A DNA stretch of 64,000 bases, taken from assembly GCA_018340375.1 (NCBI GenBank), contig JAFFJZ010000016.1, forward strand, positions 6,641,372 through 6,705,371, given 5' to 3'. Of this stretch, positions 20,998-33,290 are shown piece after piece. The notes beneath the pieces are model-generated. The model was given only the letters and a program-made list of their open reading frames with translations, was not told where the DNA came from and made no database searches. The stretch is from Gonatopus flavifemur. Taxonomy: Eukaryota; Arthropoda; Insecta; Hymenoptera; Dryinidae. The first letter of the stretch is position 1; the number at the start of each line of letters is the position of its first letter. Made by a program: the position numbers and the translations under genes.

Positions 20998-23900
20998 TAT
21001 AGACGATTATATATTTGTAACCCTGATGACTCAAACATGGCTATTAAATCAAATTTCGCAACTGAAGTGGTGAATCTTCACTTCCTCTTCCTTATCTACC
21101 CCTATCAATCTTAAACAGGGAAGGTGTCTCGATGCCCTTCAAGGCAGAAAACCCGAATTCCTCTGAGTTCTATCGGTCTTACCACTCGGGCCGATATAAT
21201 TCATTCCAGAGGCCACGCTGGACCACAATCATGCGACGTTGGTTCGACGACCTCTCGTGTCGTCACCTCCACCGTCATAACAAAATTGGTGACAGCGGTG
21301 AGATTCTGCCAAAAAACCCTGTTTTCGGATGAAATTTTGAAGGTCCGAGAAGAGGAAGGAATCATTTTCGTGTTTCTTTCCCATCGAATCCTTCAAAAGT
21401 CCCATTCTTCGTCTCCTTCTCATTTCCTTCCATTTCCTTCTATTCCTTCATGCATTGAAATAAATCGTTTGAGTTCAACTTCAACATAACATGTTCAACA
21501 TAACATGAAACAACAACGACAAGAATTTCATATTATTCTTGTAGTCAAGTGTTCGACTGTGTACTTGAAATTATAGATACATAATATTCATAGTTACACT
21601 CAAACGATATATCGGAATGCAACTTTCTTTCTTGCAACTACACGTGGATGAAGCTATCGGTTCATTCGAGCTCCATCCATTCGTAGTCGCTGTCCTTCTT
21701 GAAACCATATGACTCACGATGTAGCTCTCGTCGTTGTACACAGCATACGCTGTACAACGTCAAATGCATTCTCTCCTTCACTGCATTACATTTCCAATTA
21801 ACAGTAATGAGCACAGGCCTTCCAACTGTGATTCTTTCTCTAAACTCATGATATACATGTCTGATTTTATATGAATCGTCCTCTCAATTCCATACATAAT
21901 GTACGATGCATATAATGATATATTCAGTCATAGTATATGAAGAAATGCTCGTCCAAGGTAATACATACGTTTTTTCTTCACTCATAGCCACGAACGACGG
22001 AGTTATCGGGTTATTCGAGCTCCATCCATTCGTAGTCGCTATGTCCTCCTCTACATATCGAACGCATTCTTTCTTTCGCGTGAGATTTTTTTTCTTCCAT
22101 GTACTGTATATGCATACGAATATTCACACAGCATTGTATGGATTCTCAATTGTCATAATTTCCGAAGATGATTGGAGATAAATCATTCCGAGGAATCCTC
22201 TCAGTTCACGGGACATAGTCATTTCCCGGACTCCTTGTAAAATCGTAACTCGTACCTACGATATGCAATCATACACAGCTGTCAGCTGTGCGGTACTCTG
22301 TCTTTCTCTCGCTCCCAATCTAAGCGAGATTTCTTTTCCCTTGTCCATTGTTCTCGAAGATGACGTCCCCAGTCTGAATTTTTTTTCTCTATCTTTTCTC
22401 TATTATTCTTGAAATAGTTTCCGTTGTATGAGGGAGACAGATGATGACGACGAGAATTGTGCCCAGTGTTCTTGCTGTCATTTAGTGCTGCAAACATGCG
22501 CTATGGAGTGACGGTAGCAGCGCTCTACACATGCGAGCTCGCTTTTCATTTTATCCTCCTCCTTCGCGATTAAATGCAATTATATCCATCCTCAGAATTC
22601 ATACGGAATTAATGAAATTGAGCGATACCCCCCTCCCCTATCTTTGTAGAAAGTGATACATTGGAAAACATTTGAATTGTTCTTGTATTCCATTAGGAAC
22701 AATTTAACGAATCACATTTCAACTTCACTGTTGCTGGCAATGAATAATTATCTTTGACCACTGTGGTTTTTTCTTGAGATCTTGAATCTACAAATTATAG
22801 TCGAAATAGATGTTACATTAAATTTTCCACATTGAACCAATGATAAATTGATAAATTGGTATAAAATTTTCACCTATCTATTAATTGCAATATATCATTT
22901 CTCTGAAATGCATGCTTCTTTCTTCTCTATCTGTTCAATCGCGCATGCACATGTTCCTCTGAGCTTATGCGCATGCTGCAATATTTCATTTTGTTTTATC
23001 CATCGGGCTGACGTCTCGTCAACATAAGATGTGAACTTTCCAGCAGCAGGTGGAAATCATAACTCACCAATGATCCAAATTAATTAAATTCAAATCGTGT
23101 TTTCGGAAATTGTTTCGAGGGAATTTTATTCCACGAAATGGATTGTTTCGTTTTGTCATCCTCAACTGAAGATCATGTGTTCTCCCAAACCATTTCCTTT
23201 TATAAAAAAAAACGTGTAGTTCAACTTTGTGTTTTTTCTGAATACGGTGTTCCGAGAGGTGCTACCAAGTTTTTTTGTCATTCAGAATTTACCGTCCATT
23301 GAATTTCAAAATCAATAAACGAGCAATTTCATATCTTCCCATTCATTCGGAATTGAGATTCGACTTCATAAATAAGCTCTTGCGTCATTATTTTCTTTCA
23401 TTTCATTTTTGGTTCGACATATTTCCTGAATAAAATGCATAGAAACCCTACACCACTGTGCTGCTGGATACTGATGTTCACATCCAACATTTTGGTGAAT
23501 CGAGCTCACGTCTCGATCTTAATATTGTTCCTCCTCCAGCACGCGACCACCCCTTCCGAATAAGGATTCAAATTTTTGGGAATTTGCCCGAAAGGAAGTT
23601 TAAATTTTTTTTCTTTTGAATGAGTAATGAACATGAAGTAATAATCGTATTCGAATCATTGTTTTTTTTCCATTTCAAACCAAGTAGGAGCAATTCTCAA
23701 CATACCTTCCAAACCTTATTCACGCAAATTCCATGGCAAAAATTAAAATGTTTTCTTTCATTCATAATCCGTTTACCTCATTCGATTTTTTTTTGAAGAC
23801 TAGTTCGTCAAACTTCGGGATTCCAGTAAATGTCTTCGTCCACGTTGTTTATCGGTTTTTATTACCTAATTCAACCCCCTTGAGCCCTGTTGCTGTTGCT

Positions 23901-24636
23901 GGAGGGGAGGTTTTTTTTCGTGTTCTTTACGTTCCTGCAAGTTCCTTCGAGAATGGTGATTCCCTGACGGCATGAGGGAATCTCTAAATTCATTTCGATT
24001 GCCTAGCTGAATACGTAACTTCAAATTTCATTTCCAGAAATGAAGTCGAACCAATATTCATTTCATTCCAAATTCCGTCCCACATTGAAATACCAATTCG
24101 CTCCCATCGCGCGAATAGATCGACACCTGGTGCTCCGGTGACTCTGATCGACCTGTGCAGAGCTGGGCATCATAGCTCGCTTTGGCAGCGGCAGGCATCA
24201 ATTCAAGACCTGCTATGTTGTCTCGTGAGCTTGAGACTATACGATGCTCGCTGAGTTCGGAACCTAGTTTCCGAGCCGTGACACCCGCGTACATAGTTAT
24301 CCACGATCCAGTTTTCCATCCTTTTCATTGAATAGCCTTGAGTATTCATCACTGAACCCCACTGAACGGGTTGATTCCGGAAGAGCCAAGCTTGCCGTCT
24401 GGAGAATGACCATCGCATCACTTCCGTAATATGTCGTCGGCTGACGTCCGGCCAATGTATTCCCATACTCCTCTCCTTTTCCTACATTTGGGATAGTAGT
24501 TGCCTCGAATAATATCTTAGTAGCGCTTCCGTTGTATTGTCCGAAACCGGAAAGCCCCTGCTGATATCATCAACGCGTATGACTATTCAGAAAATTCTGA
24601 TTTTAGAGATCATCCTACTTTCCGCGAAGTTACAAA
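20998..24636. other. Unassigned stretch up to the errantivirus-like gag
   Basis: About 3.6 kb without a supportable gene. A ~43-bp motif (TTCGAGCTCCATCCATTCGT) occurs twice in direct orientation, at about 21653-21695 and 22003-22047. The last ~600 bp before 24637 should contain the 5' LTR and leader of the Ty3/gypsy element, but no matching 3' copy or primer-binding site was found. The minus-strand frames at 24058-24466 have no known motif. Confidence 0.35.
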
Positions 24637-25314
24637 ATGGACCCACCACCGAATGTTGATGACATAAATCAAACCCTCGCGGGAACGGTCGGTTCCCTCG
24701 CGGAATACATAGCCGTACAAAATTCATCCATGCATATACCCTACTTCGATGGGTATAATTTACCGGTCAGAAATTTCACCCAAGACGTACAAAACGGCTT
24801 GTCCCAGATACCATGAGGATGCAAACAGAATTTCTTAAAGAGCGTCCTGGCCGAACTTACGGGAGAAGCGCGTCAACGAGTGACGGGGCTCCAGTTCGCT
24901 ACTACTGATGCCCTTGTTACTCGTTTAAAGTCCGAATTTGCTCCCCGACGGAATTTCGATCTTTTCCATCGGGAATTGATGAATCTACGCATGTTCAGGA
25001 GTGAGCCAGTGGCTCGATATGCTGCTCGAACAAACGCTTCAGTCCGAAGTGCTTTGAACGCCCTTAAAGAGTCGCGTGGTGCAGAACCCAGTCAGGACAC
25101 TCGCGATTCAATACAAAGCTCAGCCTTGCGTTCCTTTCTAAATGGTCTCGCACCCGAAATGGAAGCCAGGGTGACCCCTACACGTTCCAAAACCTTAGAG
25201 GAAGCGATTAACCTTGCGAGGGACGTCGAATTCGAGCTTCAAAGTAGAGCTCTGGTCTCAGAGCCTAGCCGTCATGAGCCGCGTGAATCGCACTATCCTG
25301 CGCGCTTATACTAA
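24637..25314 (+). pseudogene. Errantivirus-type gag
   Basis: The ATG at 24637 starts MDPPPNVDDINQTLAGTVGS. The frame runs to 25314 with one in-frame TGA at 24814-24816, so the intact reading would be about 225 aa. The capsid-like region includes IPYFDGYNLPVRNFTQ near residue 40 and the downstream helices FRSEPVARYAARTN and SSALRSFLNGLAPEMEARV, which match the gypsy-type capsid. It would form the particle and package RNA. A zinc-knuckle segment follows in another frame. Confidence 0.8.
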
Positions 25315-25974
25315 CAGAGAATCGAGACTATTCCAACCTCCCTATCTCCTCTTACCCCGAGCATTTCGACCCCAGGTACGAACCCTTGTTCGCCCCTAGG
25401 CCTCCAACATATTATCCAAGCTCTTCGAGCAATTATCACCCGGAATTTGGCCGAGTGTAAACAGGAGCGATTCCCAGGATCCCTGATCAACCACGCTGGG
25501 CTACCAACTATCGCAGTCAATTGCCTTCCAGGGACCTTCTTGATTTCGCCCAACCAGGATCTTCAGGCTCTCAAGCCCCAAGAATTTGAATTGCTCAGCG
25601 CTCACCTGGAAGACCTAAGTCACCTACAAATCCTAGACTGGATCGTGAGTTTACCGTCCGCAATACTCAAGACTACCGTTGCTACGAGTGCGGAAAAATT
25701 GGTCACTTCGCGTCTGCCCATAGGAGTCCGCGAAATAACCCGAATAGGTCCCCTTCTCCAGCCTCCAAGAATGGAGGAACCATTTCTTCTCATCCTCAGG
25801 AGTCTTCAAACTCCAAGGGAGCTCAATCGATCGGTGCACGAGCGAGCAACCCTTTCCCCGACAGCACCGAAAAACCGTCAGGTTTTCGGAAGCGCAAAAT
25901 TTGGGCGGTGGCTCAACAGGTCTATCGGACCCCTGTCAGTGATTCTCAAACGTCCTTAATTAAAAACCTCTGGA
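25315..25974 (+). pseudogene. Gag nucleocapsid/linker with altered zinc knuckle
   Basis: After the gag stop, a different frame contains YRCYECGKIGHFASAHR at 25674-25724. This is a CX2CX4HX4 knuckle whose last Cys is His here. No ATG precedes it, and the frame differs from gag and from the protease. The stretch is therefore the decayed junction between Gag and Pol. The nucleocapsid function would be RNA binding. I cannot tell whether gag and pol were joined by frameshifting or by fusion. Confidence 0.55.
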
Positions 25975-26352
25975 GGCGTTTTCCTTGAGGACACAGGCGC
26001 TGAAGTCAATCTGGTGAAAGTTAACTCTCCCTGTCACACCTCTATAGTCGATACCCGTGACATCATATACATCGCAGGCATCACGGCCGATGAAGTCACT
26101 CCCATGGGTACTACAGAAGTCAAAATATTCAGCGTAACCGTTACCTTTCATATAATAAGCGCCGAGTTCCCAATCTCCTATGATGGAATTCTGGGTTCAG
26201 ATTACCTTCGCCTTGAGAAGGTAGAAATATCATTCCATAAGAACACGATGGTCACGAGAAGTAGACCAATTCACCCCATTCCTTTCTTGAGGAACGGACG
26301 TGATAGGTACGTGAAATACCTGGTTCCATCGACCCAAGTTACAAATACCTAG
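25975..26352 (+). pseudogene. Retropepsin (aspartic protease) of the errantivirus-like pol
   Basis: The frame containing GGVFLEDTGAEVNLVKV has the catalytic DTGA at 25990-26001. About 75 residues later YDGILGSDYLRLEKVEI gives the conserved ILG-SD strand of retropepsins. The order, spacing and position before RT fit. The frame closes at 26352 with TAG, upstream of RT. The enzyme would process the polyprotein in the particle. Its core residues look intact, though it is cut off from the rest of pol. Confidence 0.8.
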
Positions 26353-28060
26353 GCAAACCCTATCAAGCCCACAGGGATTGGAAATCGCTCCATAACTACT
26401 ATTGTCAAGGCTAGAACCCGACAGGTGGTCCCTGTTCCCCTAGCTAATAACGGAATTATCGAGGGTTATCTACCTAGACTCGAGCTAGCCGAGCATCTCT
26501 ATGCAGGAGATGCTGCCGTGACTAACGAGGATGGAATTTATCATGTCCCAGCTATTAACCAGCTTACGATACGGTAGGAAGTCACTCGGAAAGCTCTACC
26601 ATCTCCATATCACAGGATGTGAGATTTCGAAAAATGAAAGACATGATAGACGTTCCCCATTCAGGCTCTGCAGCACGCGATCAGGTTTATCACATCATTA
26701 GGAACCATTCCGATCGCTTCTATCTTTCAGGAGATGAGCTGTCCGCTACGAATCAGGTGCGCCATTCCATCCCAACCACCGATGACCTGCCCATTCATAC
26801 CAGGCAATATCGATACCCCCGGGTCCACGAACAAGAAATCTAACGCCAAATCTCTGAACTCCTCACCGAAGTAATCGAACCATCGAGTTCCCCATACAAT
26901 TCTCCCTCGTGGATTGTCTCAAAAAAGGCCGATTCCCAAGGAAAACCACGATGAAGGTTAGTCATTGATTTCCGATCACTAAATGAGAAAACGGTCGGAG
27001 ATGCTCATCCTCTTCCAAACATCGTCGATATCCTGGACAAGCTGGGGAAAGCCCAATATTTCTCAGTGTTCGATTTGACCAGTGGGTTACACCAAATCGA
27101 GATGGAATCTAACGATCGAGCAAAAACCGCGTTTACCACCCCCAGAGGACATTACGAATACGTCCAGATGCCTTTTGGGTTGAAGAACGCACCTGCTACC
27201 TTCCAGAGACTCATGGACAATATCCTCACAGGTCTCCAAGGGGTAGAATTGTTTGTCTACCTAGACGACATAGTCGTTTCCGCAGAAAATCTCCACGATC
27301 GTGGGATTGGAGTCGAAAACCTGATGAGTCGATTGGAACGGGCCAAGTTAGTCCTACAAGCAGGGAATGCCAGTTTTCAAAGTGGGAAGTGGTTTACTTG
27401 GGCCATGTCATCTCAAATCAGGGCTTACGCCCTGATCCAAGTAAAATCACCGCCGTGAAAGAATTCCCTGTTCCTAAATCTCAAACTAATGTCCGTCCAT
27501 TTCTTGGCCTCACAGGATATTACCGTCGGTTCTTGAAGGATTATTCTAAGCGAGCCAAACCATCGTCCAACTGACTGAAGAAAACCTCCTAATTCCTATG
27601 AGGTCCAGAAGAACAAGCCAGTTTTGAGGATTTGCGTGATCCCCTCTGCACAGAGCCAATCCTACAGTATCCCAACTTTGATGAACCGTTTATCCTAACA
27701 ACAGACGCCTCAAACGAAGCTGTTGGGGCGATACTCAGCCAAGGGAAAATAGGTCAAGATTCACCCACCGCGTACGCTTCTCGAGTACTCCAAAAGGCCG
27801 AGTTGAACTATTCCACGATCGAAAAAGGATGCTTAGCCATCGTTTTCGTCGCACAGCATTTTTGTCCATATTTATGGGGTTGCGAGTTCACGGTAGTTAC
27901 CGACCATAACCCACTAGTATGGCTACATTCAGTCTCCAACCCTAGCTCACGGGTAACGCGTTGGTGAATCAAACTGGCTGACTACCAATACAAAGTAGTC
28001 TACAAACCCGGTAAGATTATTAAGAACGCTGATGCTCTATCTCGGAACCCAGTCACAAAC
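26353..28060 (+). pseudogene. Reverse transcriptase and RNase H of the errantivirus-like pol
   Basis: RT lies mainly in one frame from 26619 to about 27380, broken by stops at 26841-26843 and near 26953. Motifs are VFDLTSGLHQIEMES, MPFGLKNAPATFQRLMDN and the catalytic YLDD at 27258-27269. A frameshift near 27390 leads to YLGHVISNQGLRPDPSKI and FLGLTGYYRRF. RNase H follows at 27632-28060 with FILTTDASNEAVGAILSQ (first Asp), LNYSTIEKGCLAIV (Glu), VVTDHNPLVWL and KNADALSRNP. A TGA at 27965-27967 interrupts it. Together they would copy RNA into double-stranded cDNA. Confidence 0.85.
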
Positions 28061-28790
28061 GAAGACAACGCCAGAGTCTATCCTGTCCAACCTAGGGGTT
28101 CCCAGGATTCCCCGAATCTAGAAGACACCCGTGTGGAACGTCGGCAATGTGTAGAAGGTCCAGAAGAATTATGTCCCGGTCAGAGGAGACTGCTTATACC
28201 CCGCGCTAGTGATCGTTCATTTCCTAGTGGCAGCAGGCTTATCACCTTAACTTTCCGATGTAGAAGGAGGAGCAGACCAAGATCCCAGTGGTGAAGACAC
28301 GGAAGAAGAACCAACACCGCGGCCAGTCCCGAGTCATGACTCAGCTCAGAGGAATCTTCTCCCCTCGTTCGAATTCTCGCAGGACTCCGCTGACGAGTCC
28401 TCTATTGATGAACAAGACGATAGGGAAGGAACTCTTGACAATAATCCTGTCACGTTATTGCCATCTGATACCAAATCAGACGATTCTGACCAAGACACGA
28501 GAAATACCATAGTCCCAGCTGAATCTTAGGAATCCTTAGTCGCACGGGCCGATGGTCTACCCGGAACACCCAGGTTTTCATTACCTCATGAATTTCCAGG
28601 CCTCCCTGCAGCGGGCTCTACACCCGCGTCTGTCCCTGCGCGCCCATCCGCACAAGGGGCGCGGGAGCGAAACCGCGAGCAAGTCCCTGTCGGAAGCTTT
28701 TCGTCTATTCCCGACAAAAACACTCATTTCGACTCGTACCCGGGTCCACATTCAGAGTTTCAACTAGACTCTGATCTTAATCAAATAAAA
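28061..28790 (+). other. Low-conservation linker between RNase H and the macro-like segment
   Basis: Only short frames are open here. The sequence is rich in Ser, Pro, Arg and acidic codons in the readable frames. It is likely the disordered linker of pol. No motif is recognised. Confidence 0.4.
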
Positions 28791-29285
28791 ATGAGAGTCC
28801 CAAAAGAATCACCGTTGTCCAAAAAGGACAACTACATACACTTCTTGGCTGCTGACTGCCACCCGATATCGACGACTTCGAAATCTCTGATTGATTTGGA
28901 ACTCGTCGATACGTTCGATTCAGCACGGCAAAAACCCGTAGTAGGGCATTTCCTAGTATCCAGGAAGGGGTATTTGCGCGTTTTCAATCTCATTTATAAG
29001 GTCGCTAGTTATAGTAGCCCGGGAGTAGATGACTTACTAAAGTGCTTGGTTAACTTGAGAAGCGCTCTTGAGCAGACCGGAGTGCGAACCCTAAGGTTGC
29101 CTATCTTGCAAGATCCGACGAAGAAATTCCAAAAACATACCCTCAGAGATGCACTGAGACGTATTTTTAGCGACAGTGATGTCTCCTTCACCATCTGTTC
29201 CAGGGAGATTATCACCCCAGCATATGATGAGGGAGACTTATTGAAGAAAGTCATTCAAGCCTTACGGGTGGACACAAAGGTGTGA
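28791..29285 (+). pseudogene. Macro-domain-like segment between RNase H and integrase
   Basis: The 164-codon open frame lies directly before the integrase zinc-binding motif. Its layout resembles TARG1/ALC1-class macro domains (ADP-ribose binding and hydrolysis). YIHFLAADCH corresponds to the first strand and Asp, VVGHFLVSRKGYLRVFNLIY to the central strands, and VDDLLKCLVNLRSALEQTGV to the long helix. RTLRLPILQDPTKKFQ stands in the place of the phosphate-binding loop, and LRRIFSDSDVSFTIC is the closing helix and strand. The glycine-rich loop expected in active enzymes is not present here, so this copy would probably not hydrolyse ADP-ribose. The homology is my inference from pattern. The frame ends at 29283-29285, where the reading shifts into the integrase frame. 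Confidence 0.5.
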
Positions 29286-30265
29286 CCAAGACCTATAAAC
29301 GGTTGCGTGAACGGTTCCACTGGTCAGGCATGCGAGGTGATGTCCAGCATTCCATTCAGACATGTCCAATTTGTCAACTCCAAAAATTGGAGCGAATGAA
29401 AACGCGTCAACCAATGCTTACAACCGACACCCCCCCCCCCCTGACGCTTTCCATGAGATCGCTTTGGACACCGTACGCCCTCTTCGCGCTACGGCCAGAG
29501 GATTTTCACGTATTTTGATGATACAAGATTCCCTCACGAAGTACTGCGTGGCTGTCCCAATACCTGACATGAGGGCTACCACTGTCGCGGACGCCTTCGC
29601 TAGAAATTCCATATCCGTTTATGGCTGTCCTCGCGTCATCTTGACCGATAGGGGTACGTCCTTTGTCAATAAAGTCCTACATGGACTAGGTAAAAATATT
29701 CAAGATCTCCCATATCACCACCTCCGGTTATTACCCTCAAGCCAACGGCTCCTTAGAACGTAGCCACGCCGTGCTTGGCCAGTCCCTTAGAATGTATACA
29801 GACACCACACACGAATGGGACGATCTCGATTGTTACGCGATGTTCTCGTACAACACCGCGGTTCACGAAGAATCAAAATTTACTCCTCATGAACTCGTAT
29901 TCGGAAGGCTCGCGCGCGCCCTCAGTTCCTTCCCAACTCTTGACGAATTAGGAACTCACGGTTCCTATTCGATAGACTTGGTGAACAGACTGGAGGAAAT
30001 TCGCGAGATCGCTCGCTGTAATGTAATCAGTGCTAAGAACAGGTCTGAACAAACATACGATGAGCACATAAAACCCAGGGCTTCCTGAACAGGAGACTCA
30101 GTCTACGTATTGCGAGAGCCTCTTAAGAGCAAACTAGACAGTCCATACGTGGGTCCGTACAAAATAATTAGACTAACCGATAGAAACAACGCTGACATCG
30201 AAGTTCCGTCCGGGAGAGTAATTTGCAAACATGTAAATAAACTAAAGCCCGCGTACCCGCTGTAC
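29282..30265 (+). pseudogene. Integrase of the errantivirus-like pol
   Basis: The zinc-binding domain is readable as GGHKGVTKTYKRLRERFHW, ending in TCPICQ. A frameshift near 29400-29450 (next to a run of ten C) precedes the catalytic core: FHEIALDTVRPL (first Asp) and VILTDRGTSFVNK (second). A further frameshift near 29740 leads to GSLERSHAVLGQSLRM with the Glu. Downstream, FTPHELVFGR and the C-terminal block DSVYVLREPLKSK, YVGPYKIIRL (GPY-type) and KHVNKLKPAYPLY follow, with one stop near 30086. It would insert cDNA into chromosomes. Confidence 0.82.
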
Positions 30266-30289
30266 TAATGTTTGATTATATGAGTCGCC

Positions 30290-32252
30290 ATGGCACCGCC
30301 AAAGATGTTCTACTCCATAATCCTAGGGCTCGTGGCCACTACATCCCAAGAAGAGGTTCCTCCAAAAATTCGAATTACGCCCATGGATTCCAACCCGGGA
30401 CTCTTTTTCGAGTAACCGGAACCTATTCGCCTCACCTCAGTCCAATGGGGAATTGCCACCTACGTCGATGTGGGAATTCTTCTGGCATGAAAACCTGCAA
30501 TAATGGCTGAACTGGAAGAAATAGTTAGTCACTGCGCCAAAAGAGATGCCCTCGAGTGTGATTTCATGTCTGCAGCCGATCATTTGAGACACAGATCGGT
30601 CGAGCTCGAACGTTACAGAGCTCAACTCATCAATCTGGTCGACCCGACAGAAAAATTTCGAGTCGACGTCAACCCAACACCCAAAACCAGGAACTTCTCC
30701 CGCCGTGAAGCTCCCTTGTCAGTAGTGGGCGAAATCTCTCACAAACTATTTGGGACGCTCACGCAAGCCGATGCTATATCTTTTTCGATGGAGATAGACC
30801 GGCTGAATGATCGACAACACCAGGTTGCAAATTTGATCGGAAAACAAGCCATGATCACTCAATCCGATATGCATGCCGTCCATGCAGAGCTTGATCGATT
30901 GCGGGACGAAACGCAGAAAGAAAGAGTCCGGAACAAGTTACTCCTCTCGATGAGGATTCGAGGACAAAAGGAGGAAGATCCACGCACACATAGGAATGCT
31001 GGTCTGTCATGGATCCAACTACTAGAAGTCGAAGTCATGGAGTATGAAGGTGCCGTGAATACATTAGTGGATGCCATCTTGTTCAGCAAAAGGGGAGTCT
31101 TACATCCAAGGATTTTATCCCCGGACCAACTATCGAAAGCTGCCCAGGAGATCCAACAGAACACCCAGTAACTCGAGTTCCCGACGCTTGTCCAGAAGCT
31201 GCACGTGGATGAACTCATGATGATATCTGAAGTCCATGCCATGATCATCAATTCGAAGATTCTGTTCATCATCGAAGTCCCGTTATTGAATCGACAAGAA
31301 TATGAATCGTACAAACTCCATCCTTTCCCTACTCCGCAAGAGACGACTGATGGGTACCTCGGAGTCGCTTACATCCAACCTACTGCCCAATATCTTGTCG
31401 TTTCCAAGGATAGAACCACATATTTCGTCTCCGATGAGGAGTATCTGACAACTTGCAAGGGATACGGATGATTGCGTATCTGTCGCTTGACGCAACCTGA
31501 CTACAACCTAGAGGTTGTGCCAAGCTGCTACCCTACTACTATCCAATCCAGGAGATGACTCGATCAGGATGTGTGATGTTCGTTCAAGTCCTAACACGCA
31601 CTCCCACTGGACACGGATCGAATCATTGAACGGTTGGTTGTTCTCCAGCTCGAAGGAAGAGAGTGCACAGCTAATCTGCCCAGGACAACACACCCATCAG
31701 GCCACTCTACCAGAAGCCGGAATACCACAATTAGCACCGGGATGCGCTATTAGAACACATCAAAAAACCTTCACAGCTTTGTCCAACATAGGACACACGG
31801 AGTTCTCCTCCTCTTCGCCTCCAATGTCATTGAACATTTCGCGGCTGCTTCTCAATTTCACTCGAGGAATTGGTACGATAGCTAGAGAGCTTAGGCCCGT
31901 TTGGAACGAGGACCCATTCCCCCATGTAATCCCTGAACGCAGCCACTCTTCACAAGAAATCATAGAGAAAGCCCAAGAACCAAGGATAACCAAAAACACG
32001 GGACAAACCTTAGAATCCCTAACCTACGCGACCGGAGGAGTAGCTACTACCCTGACTACCCTAATCGCGGGGTGGGTTTTCGCGCGAATCTGGGAACGCC
32101 TCCCCACGAATGGCGCAAATTGGTTCGCGAGACCGGGCTCTGTCGAGAAAAATGAAGATAGCGCTGACACACAATACGCCGAAATCCAGGGTGCAGAACC
32201 TGTCAACCCCAACTCTGTCCATACGACCACGATCCATGAATCAAAGCTTTAG
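30290..32252 (+). pseudogene. Errantivirus env, baculovirus-F-like, broken
   Basis: An ATG at 30290 is followed by a hydrophobic signal-like stretch (FYSIILGLVATT). Stops at about 30410 and 30486 interrupt the frame early. The frame 30503-31171 contains REAPLSVVGEISHKLFGTLT, matching the cleavage-site and fusion-peptide region of F-type Env proteins, but the basic cleavage motif is reduced. Coiled-coil-like charged helices follow. A TAA at 31169-31171 and a frameshift near 31500-31520 split the ectodomain. The last frame (31515-32252) holds TYATGGVATTLTTLIAGWVF, a probable membrane anchor, and a charged tail. The protein would mediate membrane fusion; this copy cannot. Confidence 0.75.
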
Positions 32253-32517
32253 CCTGCTCAAACATCTGTTGACTCACTAGTCTGAGTCCCTCTGGTGGCA
32301 TGACAACGCTGAATTCTGTTGCTTCTCGGATGTCCGTAGCATAATGGAAGCAAAAATCGTCCGTCGCACGTATTGCCAACGCCGGTGCACCACCCTCTCG
32401 ATTCGAGAGCACGAACGGAAGTGCGCCAAAACACCTCGCCAAGGTAGCCAACCCTCCACCAGCGCTCTAACTGGCAATCCAAGGGTGGAATAAAAAATCG
32501 TAGTGCCCCGGCCCCGG

Positions 32518-32748
32518 ATGGTGGATGAGCGGGTCCAAACGCAGCGAAGATTTTCATTTAACCAGCCACCTCCACGCGCGAACAAAGCAACGCAAACGGA
32601 CGAACTAGTACCCATGTCACAGTCCTCGACCATGGAACAAGTAGCCATTCTTGTCAACGCTCTCTGCATGTCCGTGCATGGTCACCAGCAAGACGCTGAG
32701 TCGGAACCCTCAACATCCAGCCCTGTTCCGATCCCCGACCTAGATTGA
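32518..32748 (+). other. Short open frame downstream of env
   Basis: From an ATG at 32518 (MVDERVQTQRRFSFNQPPP) the frame codes for 76 residues rich in Gln, Pro, Ser and Thr, with no known domain. It sits after env and before the second short frame. It may be an accessory frame of the element or chance. It has no membrane segment. Confidence 0.3.
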
Positions 32749-32869
32749 ATCCTTCTCCCATCTATAACCTATCTCCGTCCACGAGATAGGTAATTGTGGA
32801 CCGCTTTGCTTCTGCTTGTTCCCCGCTAGCATGGTAACTACCGAACATTGTTGAGCGGCCAAGCCAATA

Positions 32870-33290
32870 ATGATACCGGTAATCCTTCAAGCAATGGGAG
32901 ACTACCAGAAGGAATTGTCGAATTTAGTGACAACACAATTACGCCTGCTCGACCAGGAGCGGAGAATAAGAGCCGCGCTCCTGAAAGGAGTAACCGGGTA
33001 CACCCAGAGCCAGGAGTCCATGGCGACCCAGCTATACCTTATCGACAAGGAGAGGGGAATACGAGCGGCTTTCCTCAAAAACGCAGCGGAGTACACACGG
33101 AGCCCCTCCGTCTAGACCCAGACGGAGCCCGTGATCCTACTGACGGGACGACCGCCATCGAAATGGGAGGCTGCGACGCGAACAGAGCCCGCAAGCTACG
33201 CATCGCCCGAAGATCAGCTGGTCGAGGCCCCCTCCACTCGCAGAATCCGCCCGGGATGCTGGATGTATGTACAAATTAAACCAATATCCC
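32870..33290 (+). other. Short open frame with a 31-residue tandem repeat
   Basis: The frame from 32870 to 33115 (81 aa) contains two back-to-back copies of a 31-residue charged helical unit starting TTQLRLLDQERRIRAALLKG and ATQLYLIDKERGIRAAFLKN (period 93 bp, from 32930 and 33023). Heptad-like Leu/Ile spacing suggests a coiled coil. After the stop at 33115 the same reading frame stays open to about 33300. I do not recognise a family. The duplication keeps frame, which hints at past coding use. Confidence 0.35.

Larger units (their letters stand above)
24637..33290 (+). mobile_element. Ty3/gypsy retrotransposon of errantivirus type, decayed (gag, pol, env)
   Basis: The plus strand carries gag, protease, RT, RNase H, a macro-domain-like linker, integrase and an env of the errantivirus/baculovirus-F type in that order. 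This gene set defines insect endogenous retroviruses (Errantivirus). Every major gene has stops or frameshifts. No LTR pair, primer-binding site or polypurine tract could be recognised, so the boundaries are those of the coding evidence. Two short extra frames follow env. Confidence 0.85.

Noticed and set aside
21735..21760. Small hairpin GTTGTACA...TGTACAAC
   Set aside because: Eight-base arms of this composition are expected by chance in 64 kb.
24058..24466. Two overlapping minus-strand open frames upstream of the errantivirus-like gag
   Set aside because: No known domain, and they lie where the leader/LTR of the plus-strand element is expected.
32203..32669. Long overlapping minus-strand frames (up to 130 codons) after env
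   Set aside because: They overlap the end of env and the short plus-strand frame, show no motif, and look like by-products of GC-richer sequence.
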